From a virus, in IMG/VR virus record IMGVR_UViG_3300042908_001045, positions 1 through 64,000 of that record: a stretch of DNA of 64,000 bases, one strand, 5' to 3'. A program made the translations under genes and the position numbers. The notes beneath the pieces are model-generated. The model made no database searches. It saw nothing but the letters and a program-made list of their open reading frames with translations, and had not been told where the DNA came from. Within the stretch, counting starts at the first letter, position 1. The number at the start of each line of letters is the position of its first letter. Of the stretch, positions 1 through 7,534 are shown piece by piece.

Positions 1-10
1 CTCTCAACTA

Positions 11-46
11 CTCCTTTATCATAAACTACTTTTATTTTACCGTCAA
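11..46 (-). promoter_or_regulatory. Leftward promoter and ribosome site of a gene beyond the left edge
   Basis: On the minus strand TTGACG (41-46) and TATGAT (18-23) are separated by 17 bp, and an AAGGAG ribosome site lies at 11-16. No start codon follows before base 1, so the gene starts just outside the window. The promoter is embedded in a perfect inverted repeat, AAACTACTT (23-31) and AAGTAGTTT (45-53). Confidence 0.7.
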
Positions 47-148
47 GTAGTTTAGAGAAAAAAGTTTTGGATACAAAAGTGCTTTACAGCTAATCCAAAT
101 TACAACTTTTAACTCTTAAACTTCTTGAAAAATCAACAAAAGAGTGCT

Positions 149-499
149 TTATAGCAAAACTCTCCACTCTCTACACCAGTTTTCAAACTCTGGTGATTGC
201 ATATTCACATTGTGCGGCAACACATATCTTGCCTCTATCTCGGTTTTGTACAAGTGTCTCCCATTAACAGCTTTAGCAGCTGCTAATCCAGCTCTCGTGG
301 CTGGAAAATATCTATTCTGTTCTTCTAGCTCGTCATCTCCTAAAACAACGACAGAAACACAGTAGCACGCTATTAGTCTGTCTTTGAAGACAGACAATCT
401 ATTCGCATGCCACTGTACTGGACGTTCTAATGCTTTTGTCATACTTCTCCTGTGGGTGTAAACAGCTTCCCACGACTGCCTTTCGGCAGTTTCGTCCAT
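149..499 (-). CDS. Hypothetical protein, 116 aa
   Basis: I do not recognise this protein. It is soluble-looking, with a Trp-rich start and end and no obvious motif. It lies 27 bp downstream of the 387-residue gene on the same strand and is probably the second gene of the operon read from the promoter at 1720-1748. The opposite-strand reading of the same bases is a low-complexity shadow. The start codon has only a weak purine-rich ribosome site (GACGAG), in keeping with translation after the upstream gene. Confidence 0.6.
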   Translation of the reverse strand: MDETAERQSWEAVYTHRRSMTKALERPVQWHANRLSVFKDRLIACYCVSVVVLGDDELEEQNRYFPATRAGLAAAKAVNGRHLYKTEIEARYVLPHNVNMQSPEFENWCREWRVLL

Positions 500-526
500 T
501 GCTAATGGACTCGTCAGGTGGGTGGA

Positions 527-1690
527 TTATTTTGCTGCCCATTTTTCAAAGCTCTTAACAGGCAACGAGCGTTTTTGCCTGTCAAGCACGTATGCCTCAT
601 AGGCGTTTAGAATACTCGTTTTAGCAGCCATCTTAGCCTCTTTCTCGCCAAGTCTTAGTTCAATCTGTGCTAAAACAGCAGCTTCATCACTGCCTAGCTC
701 TTTGGATTTATAGCGATCAACGGCATTCAGTCCGTTCCGGCGATCGTCCATTGATTCCACTACTTGCCCTATCTCTGGATTCCAAAAATAAGAAATAATA
801 TAATCTTCTCCTACCCAAAAACGCTGCTTACTAGCGTTTCTTTTTATTTTCTCAAACCAGTCGGGTACTGGTACTGCTGCTGCTTTTTTGACAGCTTCAG
901 CTTTCCTTTGTAAATCATACTGTTCATTGAGCATTCTTTGATGCTCAATTGACTTGATAAATTCATCCCATGTCATATTCTCCCGTTGGAGAAATTCATA
1001 CATCCATTTTTGGATATACTTTAATACTTGCTCTTCACTCCAAACGTGAGTAAAGTCTCCGCCTGCCCAGACGGTAGTGCCGTCTGCATGACGGTATTCA
1101 TAACGAATGTCGTAATCGTTATGAATATAAGTGTTATCACGCATACCATCTCCCTCCATTAAAGATGGTATGGAGACTTCTTTAATTCTCCCTGTTGGAG
1201 AGAATCTTTCTCCCCAGTATTTTTTGGGAAGATTATGTGTTACCGAACCAACTGCCTCCTCTAGTGAGGAAGCAGCAATAATAGCTGCTTTGTGTCCTGG
1301 ACACGCGTACTTATCCCAGTCGGATAAGCACGCAAAGTTTTTCTCTACTTCTTTCAGAGGATTTTCTTTATCTTCATCTTCCCAGCTAATCAACTGGGAA
1401 ATTCTATCAGCATCAGTATCTATGCTGCCATAAATACTGATTTCAATTTGTTCCCAGTTTATATCTTCTGGGTTTTGGGATACTAGCAATACCCCATTTA
1501 CTAGCTTCCCATTCAAATGGAAAGCTAGTTGTTTTTGGATGTCTATGTGTAACTCATTACATTTTATCTTGAACATGTTTGCCTCCAATAACTTTTCAGC
1601 GTCCAGTAGCTGGATAATGTACTTCCGGCATCCAGCTTTCACTAGGGTGGTGAATTTTGCTATTTGTCTCTGAATTGCCGTTGTATTCAT
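527..1690 (-). CDS. Hypothetical protein, 387 aa
   Basis: A sizeable unrecognised protein with a mixed alpha/beta look and no membrane segment. A charged, probably helical stretch covers roughly residues 245-275. The start is supported by a purine-rich AGGAG site just upstream and by a consensus promoter 30 bp further up (1720-1748). It heads a two-gene leftward operon with the 116-residue protein. It lies in the accessory, promoter-dense left arm typical of early phage genes, which is all the context says about its role. Confidence 0.7.
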   Translation of the reverse strand: MNTTAIQRQIAKFTTLVKAGCRKYIIQLLDAEKLLEANMFKIKCNELHIDIQKQLAFHLNGKLVNGVLLVSQNPEDINWEQIEISIYGSIDTDADRISQLISWEDEDKENPLKEVEKNFACLSDWDKYACPGHKAAIIAASSLEEAVGSVTHNLPKKYWGERFSPTGRIKEVSIPSLMEGDGMRDNTYIHNDYDIRYEYRHADGTTVWAGGDFTHVWSEEQVLKYIQKWMYEFLQRENMTWDEFIKSIEHQRMLNEQYDLQRKAEAVKKAAAVPVPDWFEKIKRNASKQRFWVGEDYIISYFWNPEIGQVVESMDDRRNGLNAVDRYKSKELGSDEAAVLAQIELRLGEKEAKMAAKTSILNAYEAYVLDRQKRSLPVKSFEKWAAK

Positions 1691-1719
1691 CTTCCTACTC
1701 CTGAATCGTTTACTCTTTT

Positions 1720-1755
1720 AATATAAACCACTTTATTTTACCTGTCAAGTGGTTT
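1720..1755 (-). promoter_or_regulatory. Consensus promoter inside an inverted repeat
   Basis: On the minus strand TTGACA (1743-1748), a 17-bp spacer and TATATT (1720-1725) drive the 527-1690 operon. The inverted repeat AAACCACTT (1725-1733) and AAGTGGTTT (1747-1755) has the same 13-bp spacing as the copy at 23-53. Both arms differ from that copy by a matching base change, so the pairing is kept. Confidence 0.75.
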
Positions 1756-1763
1756 GGAAAAAT

Positions 1764-2360
1764 CTAATCTCTATCGTCCCAATAGCTCACTCTTGTCTCT
1801 TTTTTGGGTTTTATCCACTCCATTGACTGGATTTCTTCTAACTCTAAAAACTGATTACGCCACTTTGTTAACTCTCTCTCATCCACCATCTCCGCATCAG
1901 CAGAGTTGATTGACATTATCATCTCTCTCACTGTCATGTACTCACAGACAACAATCTCTACACTTTTGTCATACTTCACTATCCCTATGTCCGGTCCGTC
2001 TCTTAACACCATCCTGATTTTGAGTTTGTATGCTAATACTTCACTCAAAAACTCCCTGGCACCAAACCGGAAATTCACATACGCCGCTAAAGCAATGATT
2101 TGCCCCCTATTCGGGGAGAGTTCTCCCGCCACAACAGGCAGTTCTTCAGCTTCCTCTACTGTGTCTAGAACGTATTCTAGAGATGGTACATAACATTCCT
2201 CTACTTGCTCAAAACTGAGGCGCTTACCGTCGTAAGTCATTCTTACCGCATATTGCTTCATCGCTATGACTGCGCATAGCTTGTAGAATGGAGTGTTCTC
2301 CCCACTAAGGGAGAATTTTTTAACCAGCTGTTGAGATTGCTTGTAACTTAATGTCTTCAT
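1764..2360 (-). CDS. Hypothetical protein, 198 aa
   Basis: Unrecognised protein. The first half is mixed, with acidic patches around residues 65-80; the rest alternates strands and helices, and the C-terminus is charged (KPKKETRVSYWDDRD). A GGAGAGGA ribosome site precedes the ATG, and a dedicated promoter of the inverted-repeat family lies at 2389-2425. It is a single-gene transcription unit beside the 387-residue gene, and both are driven by near-identical promoters. The two genes are therefore probably expressed at the same time. Confidence 0.68.
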   Translation of the reverse strand: MKTLSYKQSQQLVKKFSLSGENTPFYKLCAVIAMKQYAVRMTYDGKRLSFEQVEECYVPSLEYVLDTVEEAEELPVVAGELSPNRGQIIALAAYVNFRFGAREFLSEVLAYKLKIRMVLRDGPDIGIVKYDKSVEIVVCEYMTVREMIMSINSADAEMVDERELTKWRNQFLELEEIQSMEWIKPKKETRVSYWDDRD

Positions 2361-2388
2361 TGTTCCTCTCCTAAAATATTTCTCTCTT

Positions 2389-2425
2389 AAAATAAACTAC
2401 TTTTTATTATAATGTCAAGTACTTT
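2389..2425 (-). promoter_or_regulatory. Promoter of the 198-aa gene, inverted-repeat family
   Basis: On the minus strand TTGACA (2413-2418), an 18-bp spacer and TATTTT (2389-2394). The flanking arms AAACTACTT (2394-2402) and AAGTACTTT (2417-2425) keep the family's inverted repeat with one mismatch. Confidence 0.65.
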
Positions 2426-2469
2426 AGAAACTTTTTACACCAAAAACTAATATTTGTTATAATATGTAT

Positions 2470-2562
2470 ACCCTGCTGCTTGCGAAGTCTCAGGTTTCAC
2501 CTAAGATACGCCTAAACGCAATCTGTTGATATGCTACAGGCATAGCAAGAGCGGGGTTTTAA
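2470..2562 (+). ncRNA. Candidate structured small RNA, about 90 nt
   Basis: A + strand promoter, TTTACA (2434-2439) and TATAAT (2458-2463), predicts a start near 2470. The transcript would open with CCCTGCT (2471-2477) and close with AGCGGGG followed by TTTT (ending near 2560). The two ends pair over seven base pairs with one G-U, giving a closing stem that runs into a U-tract like an intrinsic terminator. Inside, TTGCG/CGCAA, AGGT/ACCT and TGCTA/TAGCA can form further stems. It carries no long reading frame and is not a tRNA: there is no T-loop and the acceptor geometry is wrong. The family is unknown. The 3' end touches the stop of the convergent HigA-like gene. Confidence 0.45.
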
Positions 2563-2810
2563 TTAGACAGTAACATTCGGTATTGCAATTCTCTGTTAAG
2601 CCAAAAGCTAGATGTACTACCAAGCACTTGTTCTAGTCTAGCCGCCACATCTTTATCGATTAACGCTTCACCACCAATTAATTGATTTGTATATTCAATT
2701 GTGTAATTTAACTGCTGTGACAACTGCTCTATTGTCCAGCCGCGCTCTTCTGCTATATCTAATATTGTGTCCCCTGGGGGAGAAATCCAGCCATTAATAG
2801 CCATTTGCAT
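2559..2810 (-). CDS. HigA/VapI-like XRE-family HTH protein, 83 aa
   Basis: A small DNA-binding protein of the HigA-type antitoxin family. The opening SPPGDTILDIAEERG resembles the family's HPGE-ILLEE start. A Cro/CI helix-turn-helix follows at about residues 25-50 (WTIEQLSQQL...YTNQLIGGE), and the signature SSFWLN occurs near residue 70. No HigB-type toxin gene adjoins it, so it is an orphan that may act as a plain transcriptional regulator. It is divergent from the antirepressor-like gene at 2892, with a perfect 9-bp inverted repeat between them that could be its operator. The family is clear; the role is inferred. Confidence 0.75.
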   Translation of the reverse strand: MQMAINGWISPPGDTILDIAEERGWTIEQLSQQLNYTIEYTNQLIGGEALIDKDVAARLEQVLGSTSSFWLNRELQYRMLLSN

Positions 2811-2827
2811 AATTAATTACTTGTGTA

Positions 2828-2860
2828 AGCAAAACTCTCCTAAGAAAGTTTTGCTATAAT
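2828..2860 (+). promoter_or_regulatory. Inverted repeat abutting a -10 box (probable operator)
   Basis: AGCAAAACT (2828-2836) and AGTTTTGCT (2847-2855) form a perfect 9-bp inverted repeat. A TATAAT -10 box follows immediately (2855-2860) for the gene at 2892. The -35 position is poor, so the repeat, lying between two divergent regulatory genes, probably binds a regulator. Confidence 0.55.
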
Positions 2861-2891
2861 AGTAAAATCCACCCTTTTTGGAGTTACTATC

Positions 2892-3653
2892 ATGAAATCT
2901 ATTATAGCACAGATTGATCTTGGTTTTGCAACAATTGAAGGATTAATGTTGCCAGACGGAACTTATGCTGTTTCTGTCCCTCAGATTGCTAAATTGTTTT
3001 CATTGGGATCTTCGCATGCTGCTAGAGACATCAAAACTTTAGTCAAAAAAAGTACTTTAGTTAATCTTTCTAACCAAGAGCAAGAAAATCAAATTGATTT
3101 TGATTGCAGTAACTTTATTTCTCAAACCCAAATAGAAGGGCAAAGACATAAAATTAATGTAATTTACTTGGAATATTTTCCGTTGGTTATACATGAATTG
3201 CATAAAAAAGGTAATAAATTAGCACGTGCTTTTGCAGACGCATTATTTCTAGAAGGACTGGAAAGACGATTTGACGAAGTGTTTAAAGTCAAGAAAACAG
3301 AAGAAGTAAGAAATTTAATGGCTCAAAACAGAATACAGCATTATTTAGAAGAAGCAGAAAAAGAAGAAATGTGCAAAAAAGGGTTTGTATATCTTATTAA
3401 ATGTGGAGAATTTTACAAGATTGGAAAAACAACAAATCTAGAAAAAAGAATTAAACAGCTTACAACTGGCAACCCTTATCCTTTGGTATTGGTAAATAGT
3501 ATATATAGCTTAGATATTGACTCTCTTGAAAAGTCTTTTCATAGTTATTACAGGCAAAAAAGAATAATAGGAGAGTGGTTTAAACTAAACTTTGAAGAAG
3601 TATTAGAATTTACTAATGTAGCATCTATGGCTGAAATGTCTTTCTGTAAATAA
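2892..3653 (+). CDS. Antirepressor-like protein with T5orf172/MUG113 GIY-YIG-like C-terminus, 253 aa
   Basis: Two-part protein. Residues 1 to about 150 resemble phage antirepressor or BRO-type regulators: the PDGTYAVSVPQIAKLF start, then the PLVIHELHKKGNKLARAFADAL helices. Residues 165-245 resemble the T5orf172/MUG113 branch of the GIY-YIG fold, with GFVYLIKCGEFYKIGKT, a following Lys/Arg-rich helix, and GEWFKL near the end. Such fusions are usual in phage regulatory proteins. Whether the nuclease-like domain cuts DNA cannot be told. The gene is divergent from the HigA-like gene and ends in a strong bidirectional terminator. Confidence 0.72.
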   Translation: MKSIIAQIDLGFATIEGLMLPDGTYAVSVPQIAKLFSLGSSHAARDIKTLVKKSTLVNLSNQEQENQIDFDCSNFISQTQIEGQRHKINVIYLEYFPLVIHELHKKGNKLARAFADALFLEGLERRFDEVFKVKKTEEVRNLMAQNRIQHYLEEAEKEEMCKKGFVYLIKCGEFYKIGKTTNLEKRIKQLTTGNPYPLVLVNSIYSLDIDSLEKSFHSYYRQKRIIGEWFKLNFEEVLEFTNVASMAEMSFCK

Positions 3654-3656
3654 TCA

Positions 3657-3682
3657 AAAGCCTAGGACGTATCCTAGGCTTT
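3657..3682. terminator. Bidirectional intrinsic terminator
   Basis: AAAGCCTAGGA (3657-3667) and TCCTAGGCTTT (3672-3682) form a perfect 11-bp hairpin with a 4-base loop between two convergent genes. Confidence 0.85.
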
Positions 3683-3687
3683 GTTCG

Positions 3688-4209
3688 TTAACCGTTAACT
3701 ATCTTTTCCCATTTCTTTAAGTCATCAAAATGAATTTCATCAAACGCCTGGTATTTGTCTTCATAAACATAGTATTTCCAGTCATTCAGAGTCTTAGTTG
3801 TTTCTTCTGAGTTGTTTTTAATTGCCAAGACATACACTTTATCTGGCAAGACTTTATGGAACAAAAAGTCTTGTATGTAGACTCCAGGATGCCAATGTTT
3901 AACAGCATTTCTGACATCTTCTGATAATGTTTTGGAACAAGATTCAATAACAATTGATCTGTTTGTGTGACAGATTAACCAATTGTTTTTGTCGTCTGGA
4001 TTAATGTTAAAGATGTTCTCAGCCACATCGGATTGGCTAACACCATTAAAATATAAGTCAACTTTCTGTTCTTTCTTAAAAATCACTTGCAAAGGTTTTT
4101 CGCCTTTTGCTTTGTGCTCCCAAACCTGATAGTCACCGCAATTGATTTTACGGCACTCGTAATGGGTTAATGTTTTCACTGTTCCAGCGCTGTTGATATA
4201 TACAAACAT
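3688..4209 (-). CDS. Hypothetical protein, 173 aa
   Basis: Unrecognised soluble protein of mixed alpha/beta character with no clear catalytic motif. It has an ideal ribosome site (TAGGAGGT) eight bases before the ATG and its own consensus promoter (4236-4264). Convergent with the antirepressor-like gene, it shares that gene's terminator. The strong, independent expression signals suggest a well-expressed monocistronic accessory gene. Confidence 0.7.
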   Translation of the reverse strand: MFVYINSAGTVKTLTHYECRKINCGDYQVWEHKAKGEKPLQVIFKKEQKVDLYFNGVSQSDVAENIFNINPDDKNNWLICHTNRSIVIESCSKTLSEDVRNAVKHWHPGVYIQDFLFHKVLPDKVYVLAIKNNSEETTKTLNDWKYYVYEDKYQAFDEIHFDDLKKWEKIVNG

Positions 4210-4235
4210 TGTGTTACCTCCTAAATATTACTTAA

Positions 4236-4264
4236 ATTATAATATTAAAAAGAAAAACTGTCAA
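4236..4264 (-). promoter_or_regulatory. Promoter of the 173-aa gene
   Basis: On the minus strand TTGACA (4259-4264), a 17-bp spacer and TATAAT (4236-4241): a perfect vegetative-type promoter. Confidence 0.8.
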
Positions 4265-4276
4265 TAGATTTATGAT

Positions 4277-4303
4277 AAAAACCTCCTAAAAAAGGAGGTT
4301 TTT
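4277..4303. terminator. Intrinsic terminator
   Basis: AAAAACCTCC (4277-4286) and GGAGGTTTTT (4294-4303) form a 10-bp hairpin with T-tracts on both strands. It ends the pentapeptide-repeat gene. Confidence 0.8.
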
Positions 4304-4305
4304 AC

Positions 4306-4731
4306 TTAGTTCCAAAATCTTGTTTTATTAAAACTTGCATTATCCAAATTAGTTTTTTGGATAGTGCAACGTCTTAAATCTGCTTTTTTAAGATTAGCGT
4401 TCTTGAATATTGTCCCATTTAAATCAGAGTAAGACAAAACTGCTTCCTCTAAATTAGCGTCTGTGAAATTAGCATTTTTTAAATCAGCGCCTTTTAATAT
4501 AGCGCCATTTAATTTAGCATTTACTAAAATGGCGTTACTTAAAACAGCTCCCGTTAAATTAGCTTTTGTTAAATCAGCGTTTGTCAAATCAGCGCTTGTT
4601 AAATTAGCACCTATCAAATTAGTATTTGATAGGTCGTGTCCTTTTAAGTCAGCGTAACTTAAATCGGTATATTCAAGACTTTCCATATTTTTTTCAGTTA
4701 AAAGTACTTTGTTTATTTTATCAACAAACAT
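4306..4731 (-). CDS. Pentapeptide-repeat protein, 141 aa
   Basis: From about residue 24 onward the protein is a run of five-residue repeats of the A(D/N)LxX type (DLSNTNLIGANLTSADLTNA and so on), which form a right-handed quadrilateral beta-helix in this family. There is no signal peptide or transmembrane segment. Such proteins are abundant in cyanobacteria, and some phage or plasmid members mimic DNA to protect gyrase, but nothing here proves that role. It is a single gene ending in its own terminator. Confidence 0.88.
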   Translation of the reverse strand: MFVDKINKVLLTEKNMESLEYTDLSYADLKGHDLSNTNLIGANLTSADLTNADLTKANLTGAVLSNAILVNAKLNGAILKGADLKNANFTDANLEEAVLSYSDLNGTIFKNANLKKADLRRCTIQKTNLDNASFNKTRFWN

Positions 4732-4806
4732 CGATAATTTTATGTTAAATAATTGTAAATTACTTTAGTTTTTGTTAATATTTTAATTAATTTTGAGGCA
4801 ACAAAT

Positions 4807-5082
4807 ATGTTTATTCAACAAGGCAACAAACTGCGTGACTTAGGACTTGAACAAAGAAGTCAAGGTAATCCAGAATTTATGGATCAATACAATGCAGCAT
4901 TGTCTTCCTATGATTCTGCTATACAAGAGTCAGAATCATGGGAAGCGTATTACAACAAGGCAGTAGCTTTATTTGATGTTAAAGACCTGTCTGGTGCCAT
5001 AGAATGCGCCAATAAAGCTTTTGTCTTAAATCCCAAACATAAGCCTATTTCAGTTCTTAGGGATTATTTACTATCCCTTTAG
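4807..5082 (+). CDS. Small TPR-like protein, 91 aa
   Basis: Shows two TPR-type helical hairpins: YNAALSSYDSAIQ at about residues 28-40, and YYNKAVALFDVKDLSGAIECANKAFVLNPKH at about residues 47-77. It probably mediates a protein-protein contact, partner unknown. Its 3' end overlaps the convergent 125-residue gene by 26 bases. Small TPR proteins recur at 5967, 22484 and, as a fragment, 27195, so the replicon carries a family of them. Confidence 0.68.
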   Translation: MFIQQGNKLRDLGLEQRSQGNPEFMDQYNAALSSYDSAIQESESWEAYYNKAVALFDVKDLSGAIECANKAFVLNPKHKPISVLRDYLLSL

Positions 5083-5434
5083 TCCTGGGTCTACCTTTGG
5101 CTTTTGCTCTTATATTTCGCGTAAAAAACTCAACGCGATACTGAGCGTAAAAATCTAGCAAAGTTTTAATTGTCAGTGGGTCTCCTACTGACAAATATTT
5201 TTTTATGTTCCGATTATCGATTTTTTTCTCTGAGGTCCATCTTGGTCTAATCGATGTTCCAGATTTCAAAAACCTCATTCTAAAATTAAAATCTTCCCCA
5301 ACAACGAGAAACGATTTGTTAGATAGAGCCTTGTTTAAAGCTCTATTAAATACTATTTTATTAGTAGCGTCTACTCGTTCATTTTCGTTAACAACCAACG
5401 TTCTGGTTTTTAATTCTACATATGGAAATTCCAT
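5057..5434 (-). CDS. Hypothetical basic protein, 125 aa
   Basis: An unrecognised Lys/Arg-rich protein whose C-terminus (RAKAKGRPRTKGI) resembles an AT-hook-like GRP segment, so nucleic-acid binding is possible. A good promoter (TTGACC, 17 bp, TATAAT) at 5471-5499 on the minus strand supports it as real. It overlaps the convergent TPR gene tail-to-tail by 26 bases. Confidence 0.65.
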   Translation of the reverse strand: MEFPYVELKTRTLVVNENERVDATNKIVFNRALNKALSNKSFLVVGEDFNFRMRFLKSGTSIRPRWTSEKKIDNRNIKKYLSVGDPLTIKTLLDFYAQYRVEFFTRNIRAKAKGRPRTKGIVNNP

Positions 5435-5470
5435 AGCAACACCTTTTAGCCTAAATGTTTACACCAAATT

Positions 5471-5533
5471 ATTATAAACTACTTTGTTTTTGTGGTCAAT
5501 AGATTTGACAATTTAATGTTAAATTCATATATT
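5471..5533. promoter_or_regulatory. Back-to-back divergent promoters
   Basis: Leftward: TTGACC (5494-5499), 17 bp, TATAAT (5471-5476). Rightward: TTGACA (5505-5510), 17 bp, TATATT (5528-5533). The two -35 boxes are only 5 bp apart, so the promoters may compete for polymerase or share an upstream regulator. Confidence 0.8.
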
Positions 5534-5550
5534 AAAAGTAGTTATATACC

Positions 5551-5988
5551 ATGAATAAAATGGATAAATTCAGTACTAAAAAAGGTATATTATGGGCTGA
5601 GGTTGCCCAAGAGTTTCCGGCTCCTCTTGTTTTTGATCGTAGTAATCCAAGTCATATAACGCTAGAATACAGTGCTGAATATGATAAATCTAGGAAATAT
5701 TTGGGGCGAGAATATTTTGTTGATTTAAAGACTAAACTTTGGAATCACAAGATTGAGATAGTCTTGGTTGATTTGCCATCTAAAATGCCGTTTAAAGAGA
5801 AACAACCATTCATATTACTGTCTTGGCGAGAAGGGACTAAGCCAACTGTAAAGGATGGAATAGACTTAATTAATTCATGGAAAAACAAAGAACCAGTTTT
5901 TTGCCAAGATGTTAGTCATTTTGGTAAAATAAGAACAGTAATCGCTTTTTATAAATGGAGTCAACAATGGGACAGCACACAGGATTAG
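5551..5988 (+). CDS. Hypothetical protein, 145 aa
   Basis: Unrecognised compact protein with a mixed alpha/beta pattern, several Trp residues and no membrane segment. It is transcribed from the rightward promoter at 5505-5533. The small TPR gene starts inside its last 22 bases in another frame, so the two are probably translationally coupled. Confidence 0.66.
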   Translation: MNKMDKFSTKKGILWAEVAQEFPAPLVFDRSNPSHITLEYSAEYDKSRKYLGREYFVDLKTKLWNHKIEIVLVDLPSKMPFKEKQPFILLSWREGTKPTVKDGIDLINSWKNKEPVFCQDVSHFGKIRTVIAFYKWSQQWDSTQD

Positions 5989-6263
5989 GACTAGCACTTG
6001 CAATAGCCGTGTTTGCAAGTAATTCTATTTCATCGCAAACACAAGCACAAAGTAATGAATCATTGTTAATTCATAAATATAGTGAATTAATAGATAAAAA
6101 TCCACGAGACATAAACAGCTTATTAACCCGTGGTCTGCTATACCGAAAATTATATTTTTATGATGAGGCAATAGCTGACTTTAAAGCTGTGTTAAGAATT
6201 AACCCTAAGAATATCGAAGCAAAGAGAGAGCTAGATATCACTTACAAAGCTAAAAGAGGTTGA
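5967..6263 (+). CDS. Secreted small TPR protein, 98 aa
   Basis: I chose ATG 5967 because GGAG (5957-5960) sits six bases before it. An in-frame ATG at 5955 lacks such a site. The start has a short hydrophobic stretch (LGLALAIAVFA) ending in small residues, consistent with a signal peptide cleaved near TQAQ. One TPR unit pair follows, around LLTRGLLYRKLYFYDEAIADFKAVLRINPKN. It is probably exported, role unknown. The 3' end overlaps the convergent lipase gene by 22 bases. Confidence 0.65.
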   Translation: MGQHTGLGLALAIAVFASNSISSQTQAQSNESLLIHKYSELIDKNPRDINSLLTRGLLYRKLYFYDEAIADFKAVLRINPKNIEAKRELDITYKAKRG

Positions 6264-6901
6264 TTGATTTTACTAAGAGCCATTACGTATTCATTTACGT
6301 AATGGTTTTTGATTTTAGACCTTAACCCAAAAACAGAAAATTTATTGATGACTCCAATTGGATAAGCTGGGCAAACATGATGATAATCTCCTTGCCACCA
6401 TCTTGGCAGGCTTGGGACAATATCACTTGAATTAACTATTCTATACGTTGGTATTTCTAAGTCAGAGTATAACTGGGCAAAACATTTGTTTCCTGGTTTG
6501 GGAGATCCAAAAGTAACACAAGTAAGATTAGTGTTGTAGTAAAAAATTTTAATACTAAGAGCAGCTAATGTCGCTATAGCGCCTCCTAAGCTATGCCCTG
6601 TTAAAAATATTGGACGTGGGTCATCTTTTATTAATTTAAATATTTGGTGTTTAACGGATAAAAAACATTCTAAAAATCCAGAATGAACTTTAGCATTCCC
6701 AGCTAATGGAAATGGTTCTAGTTTTAAATCAATGTTTTGTCTCCAGTCTGTGATTGATTCACTGCCAGTAAACGCTATAATAATTTTGTCAGGTTGCTCA
6801 TTTATTAGAACTTCGGTATCTGTTGAAGTTCCAATAATAGTTTTAGTCTCATAAGCTCTTGCACAATGCTGACACAGATCTAAAATATCACGGTAATTCA
6901 T
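6242..6901 (-). CDS. Class 3 lipase-family alpha/beta hydrolase, 219 aa
   Basis: Fungal-type (class 3) lipase fold. The nucleophile elbow is GHSLGG with Ser104. The probable acid is Asp160 in NSSDIVP and the probable base is His200 in KNHYV, in the order and spacing of the family. An oxyanion-region motif, AFTGSESITDWRQN, lies near residue 43. No signal peptide is visible, so it would act in the cytoplasm or be released at lysis, possibly on membrane lipids. Its start codon is only nine bases from that of the divergent csf3-like gene. Family assignment is firm; substrate unknown. Confidence 0.85.
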   Translation of the reverse strand: MNYRDILDLCQHCARAYETKTIIGTSTDTEVLINEQPDKIIIAFTGSESITDWRQNIDLKLEPFPLAGNAKVHSGFLECFLSVKHQIFKLIKDDPRPIFLTGHSLGGAIATLAALSIKIFYYNTNLTCVTFGSPKPGNKCFAQLYSDLEIPTYRIVNSSDIVPSLPRWWQGDYHHVCPAYPIGVINKFSVFGLRSKIKNHYVNEYVMALSKINQPLLAL

Positions 6902-6910
6902 ATCATAATT

Positions 6911-7534
6911 ATGTTCTCTAATGTTAAAATAGTTGCCTCTTTGGTTAATCCTATTGCATTAAACGATAACTGGACCCCTAGCTTTGATGGGATTTTGTCA
7001 TATCAAATTTTGTTTAACGCTAGAATGCTTAAACAAAATCCTAGCATCGACCAAGTAAAGTCGGGATTAGCAATAGTAAAAGAGAATATCCCATTAGAAA
7101 TTGGGTATTTATCCAACGAAAAAACAAGTTGGTATTATAAAGCTAGTAGTCCGCACTATGTATTAAACAAAAAGCACAATCTTGGTACTGGAGCTACAAA
7201 ACCATGGAGAGTAACTTCTGAACTTACATGGTACTGTCGTGCTGATTTAGAAAAAATAGAAGAACTACTAGAGGCTATTCAATCGATAGGCAAATACAGA
7301 ACGCTATCTTATTCTGGTGTTAAAAGCTGGTTAGTACAAGAATTAGTAGAAGATTGTCATGTTTGGAAAGACAATAGACTTAGTCGTCCGGTCCCTTGTA
7401 TTTATTTGCAAGATGACAAGCGTGTACTCATGTGTGATTACAGGATAAAAGAGTGGGGATGGAGATGTCCCCCGTATTTGCCAGATAATCAAGCACAATG
7501 TTATATGCCTTTACACAATATTTCCAATGAGTAA
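6911..7534 (+). CDS. Second Csf3/Cas5-like protein (type IV CRISPR), 207 aa
   Basis: Clearly homologous to the Csf3 of the operon at 13496-14194. Shared blocks are PIAxxDNxxPSxDG (residues 14-27), SSPHY (79-83), the Gly-loop region (126-140), RLSRPVPCIY (147-156) and CYMPLHN (197-203). In Cas5-type RAMP proteins the Gly-rich loop helps hold the crRNA 5' handle. Here GYGQV of the operon copy has become SYSGV, so that loop is degenerate. The gene overlaps the thymidylate-synthase-like gene by eight bases (ATGAGTAA), so the two are co-translated. No other csf gene adjoins it. It could be a swapped or inhibitory subunit of the type IV-B complex or a repurposed RAMP. The start lacks an obvious ribosome site. 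Confidence 0.78.
   Translation: MFSNVKIVASLVNPIALNDNWTPSFDGILSYQILFNARMLKQNPSIDQVKSGLAIVKENIPLEIGYLSNEKTSWYYKASSPHYVLNKKHNLGTGATKPWRVTSELTWYCRADLEKIEELLEAIQSIGKYRTLSYSGVKSWLVQELVEDCHVWKDNRLSRPVPCIYLQDDKRVLMCDYRIKEWGWRCPPYLPDNQAQCYMPLHNISNE

Noticed and set aside
2559-2810. Complete HigBA toxin-antitoxin module
   Set aside because: No toxin-sized frame adjoins the HigA-like gene on its strand; the neighbour is a divergent antirepressor-like gene.
4463-4657. Rightward frame rich in FxKSA repeats
   Set aside because: Antisense shadow of the pentapeptide repeats.
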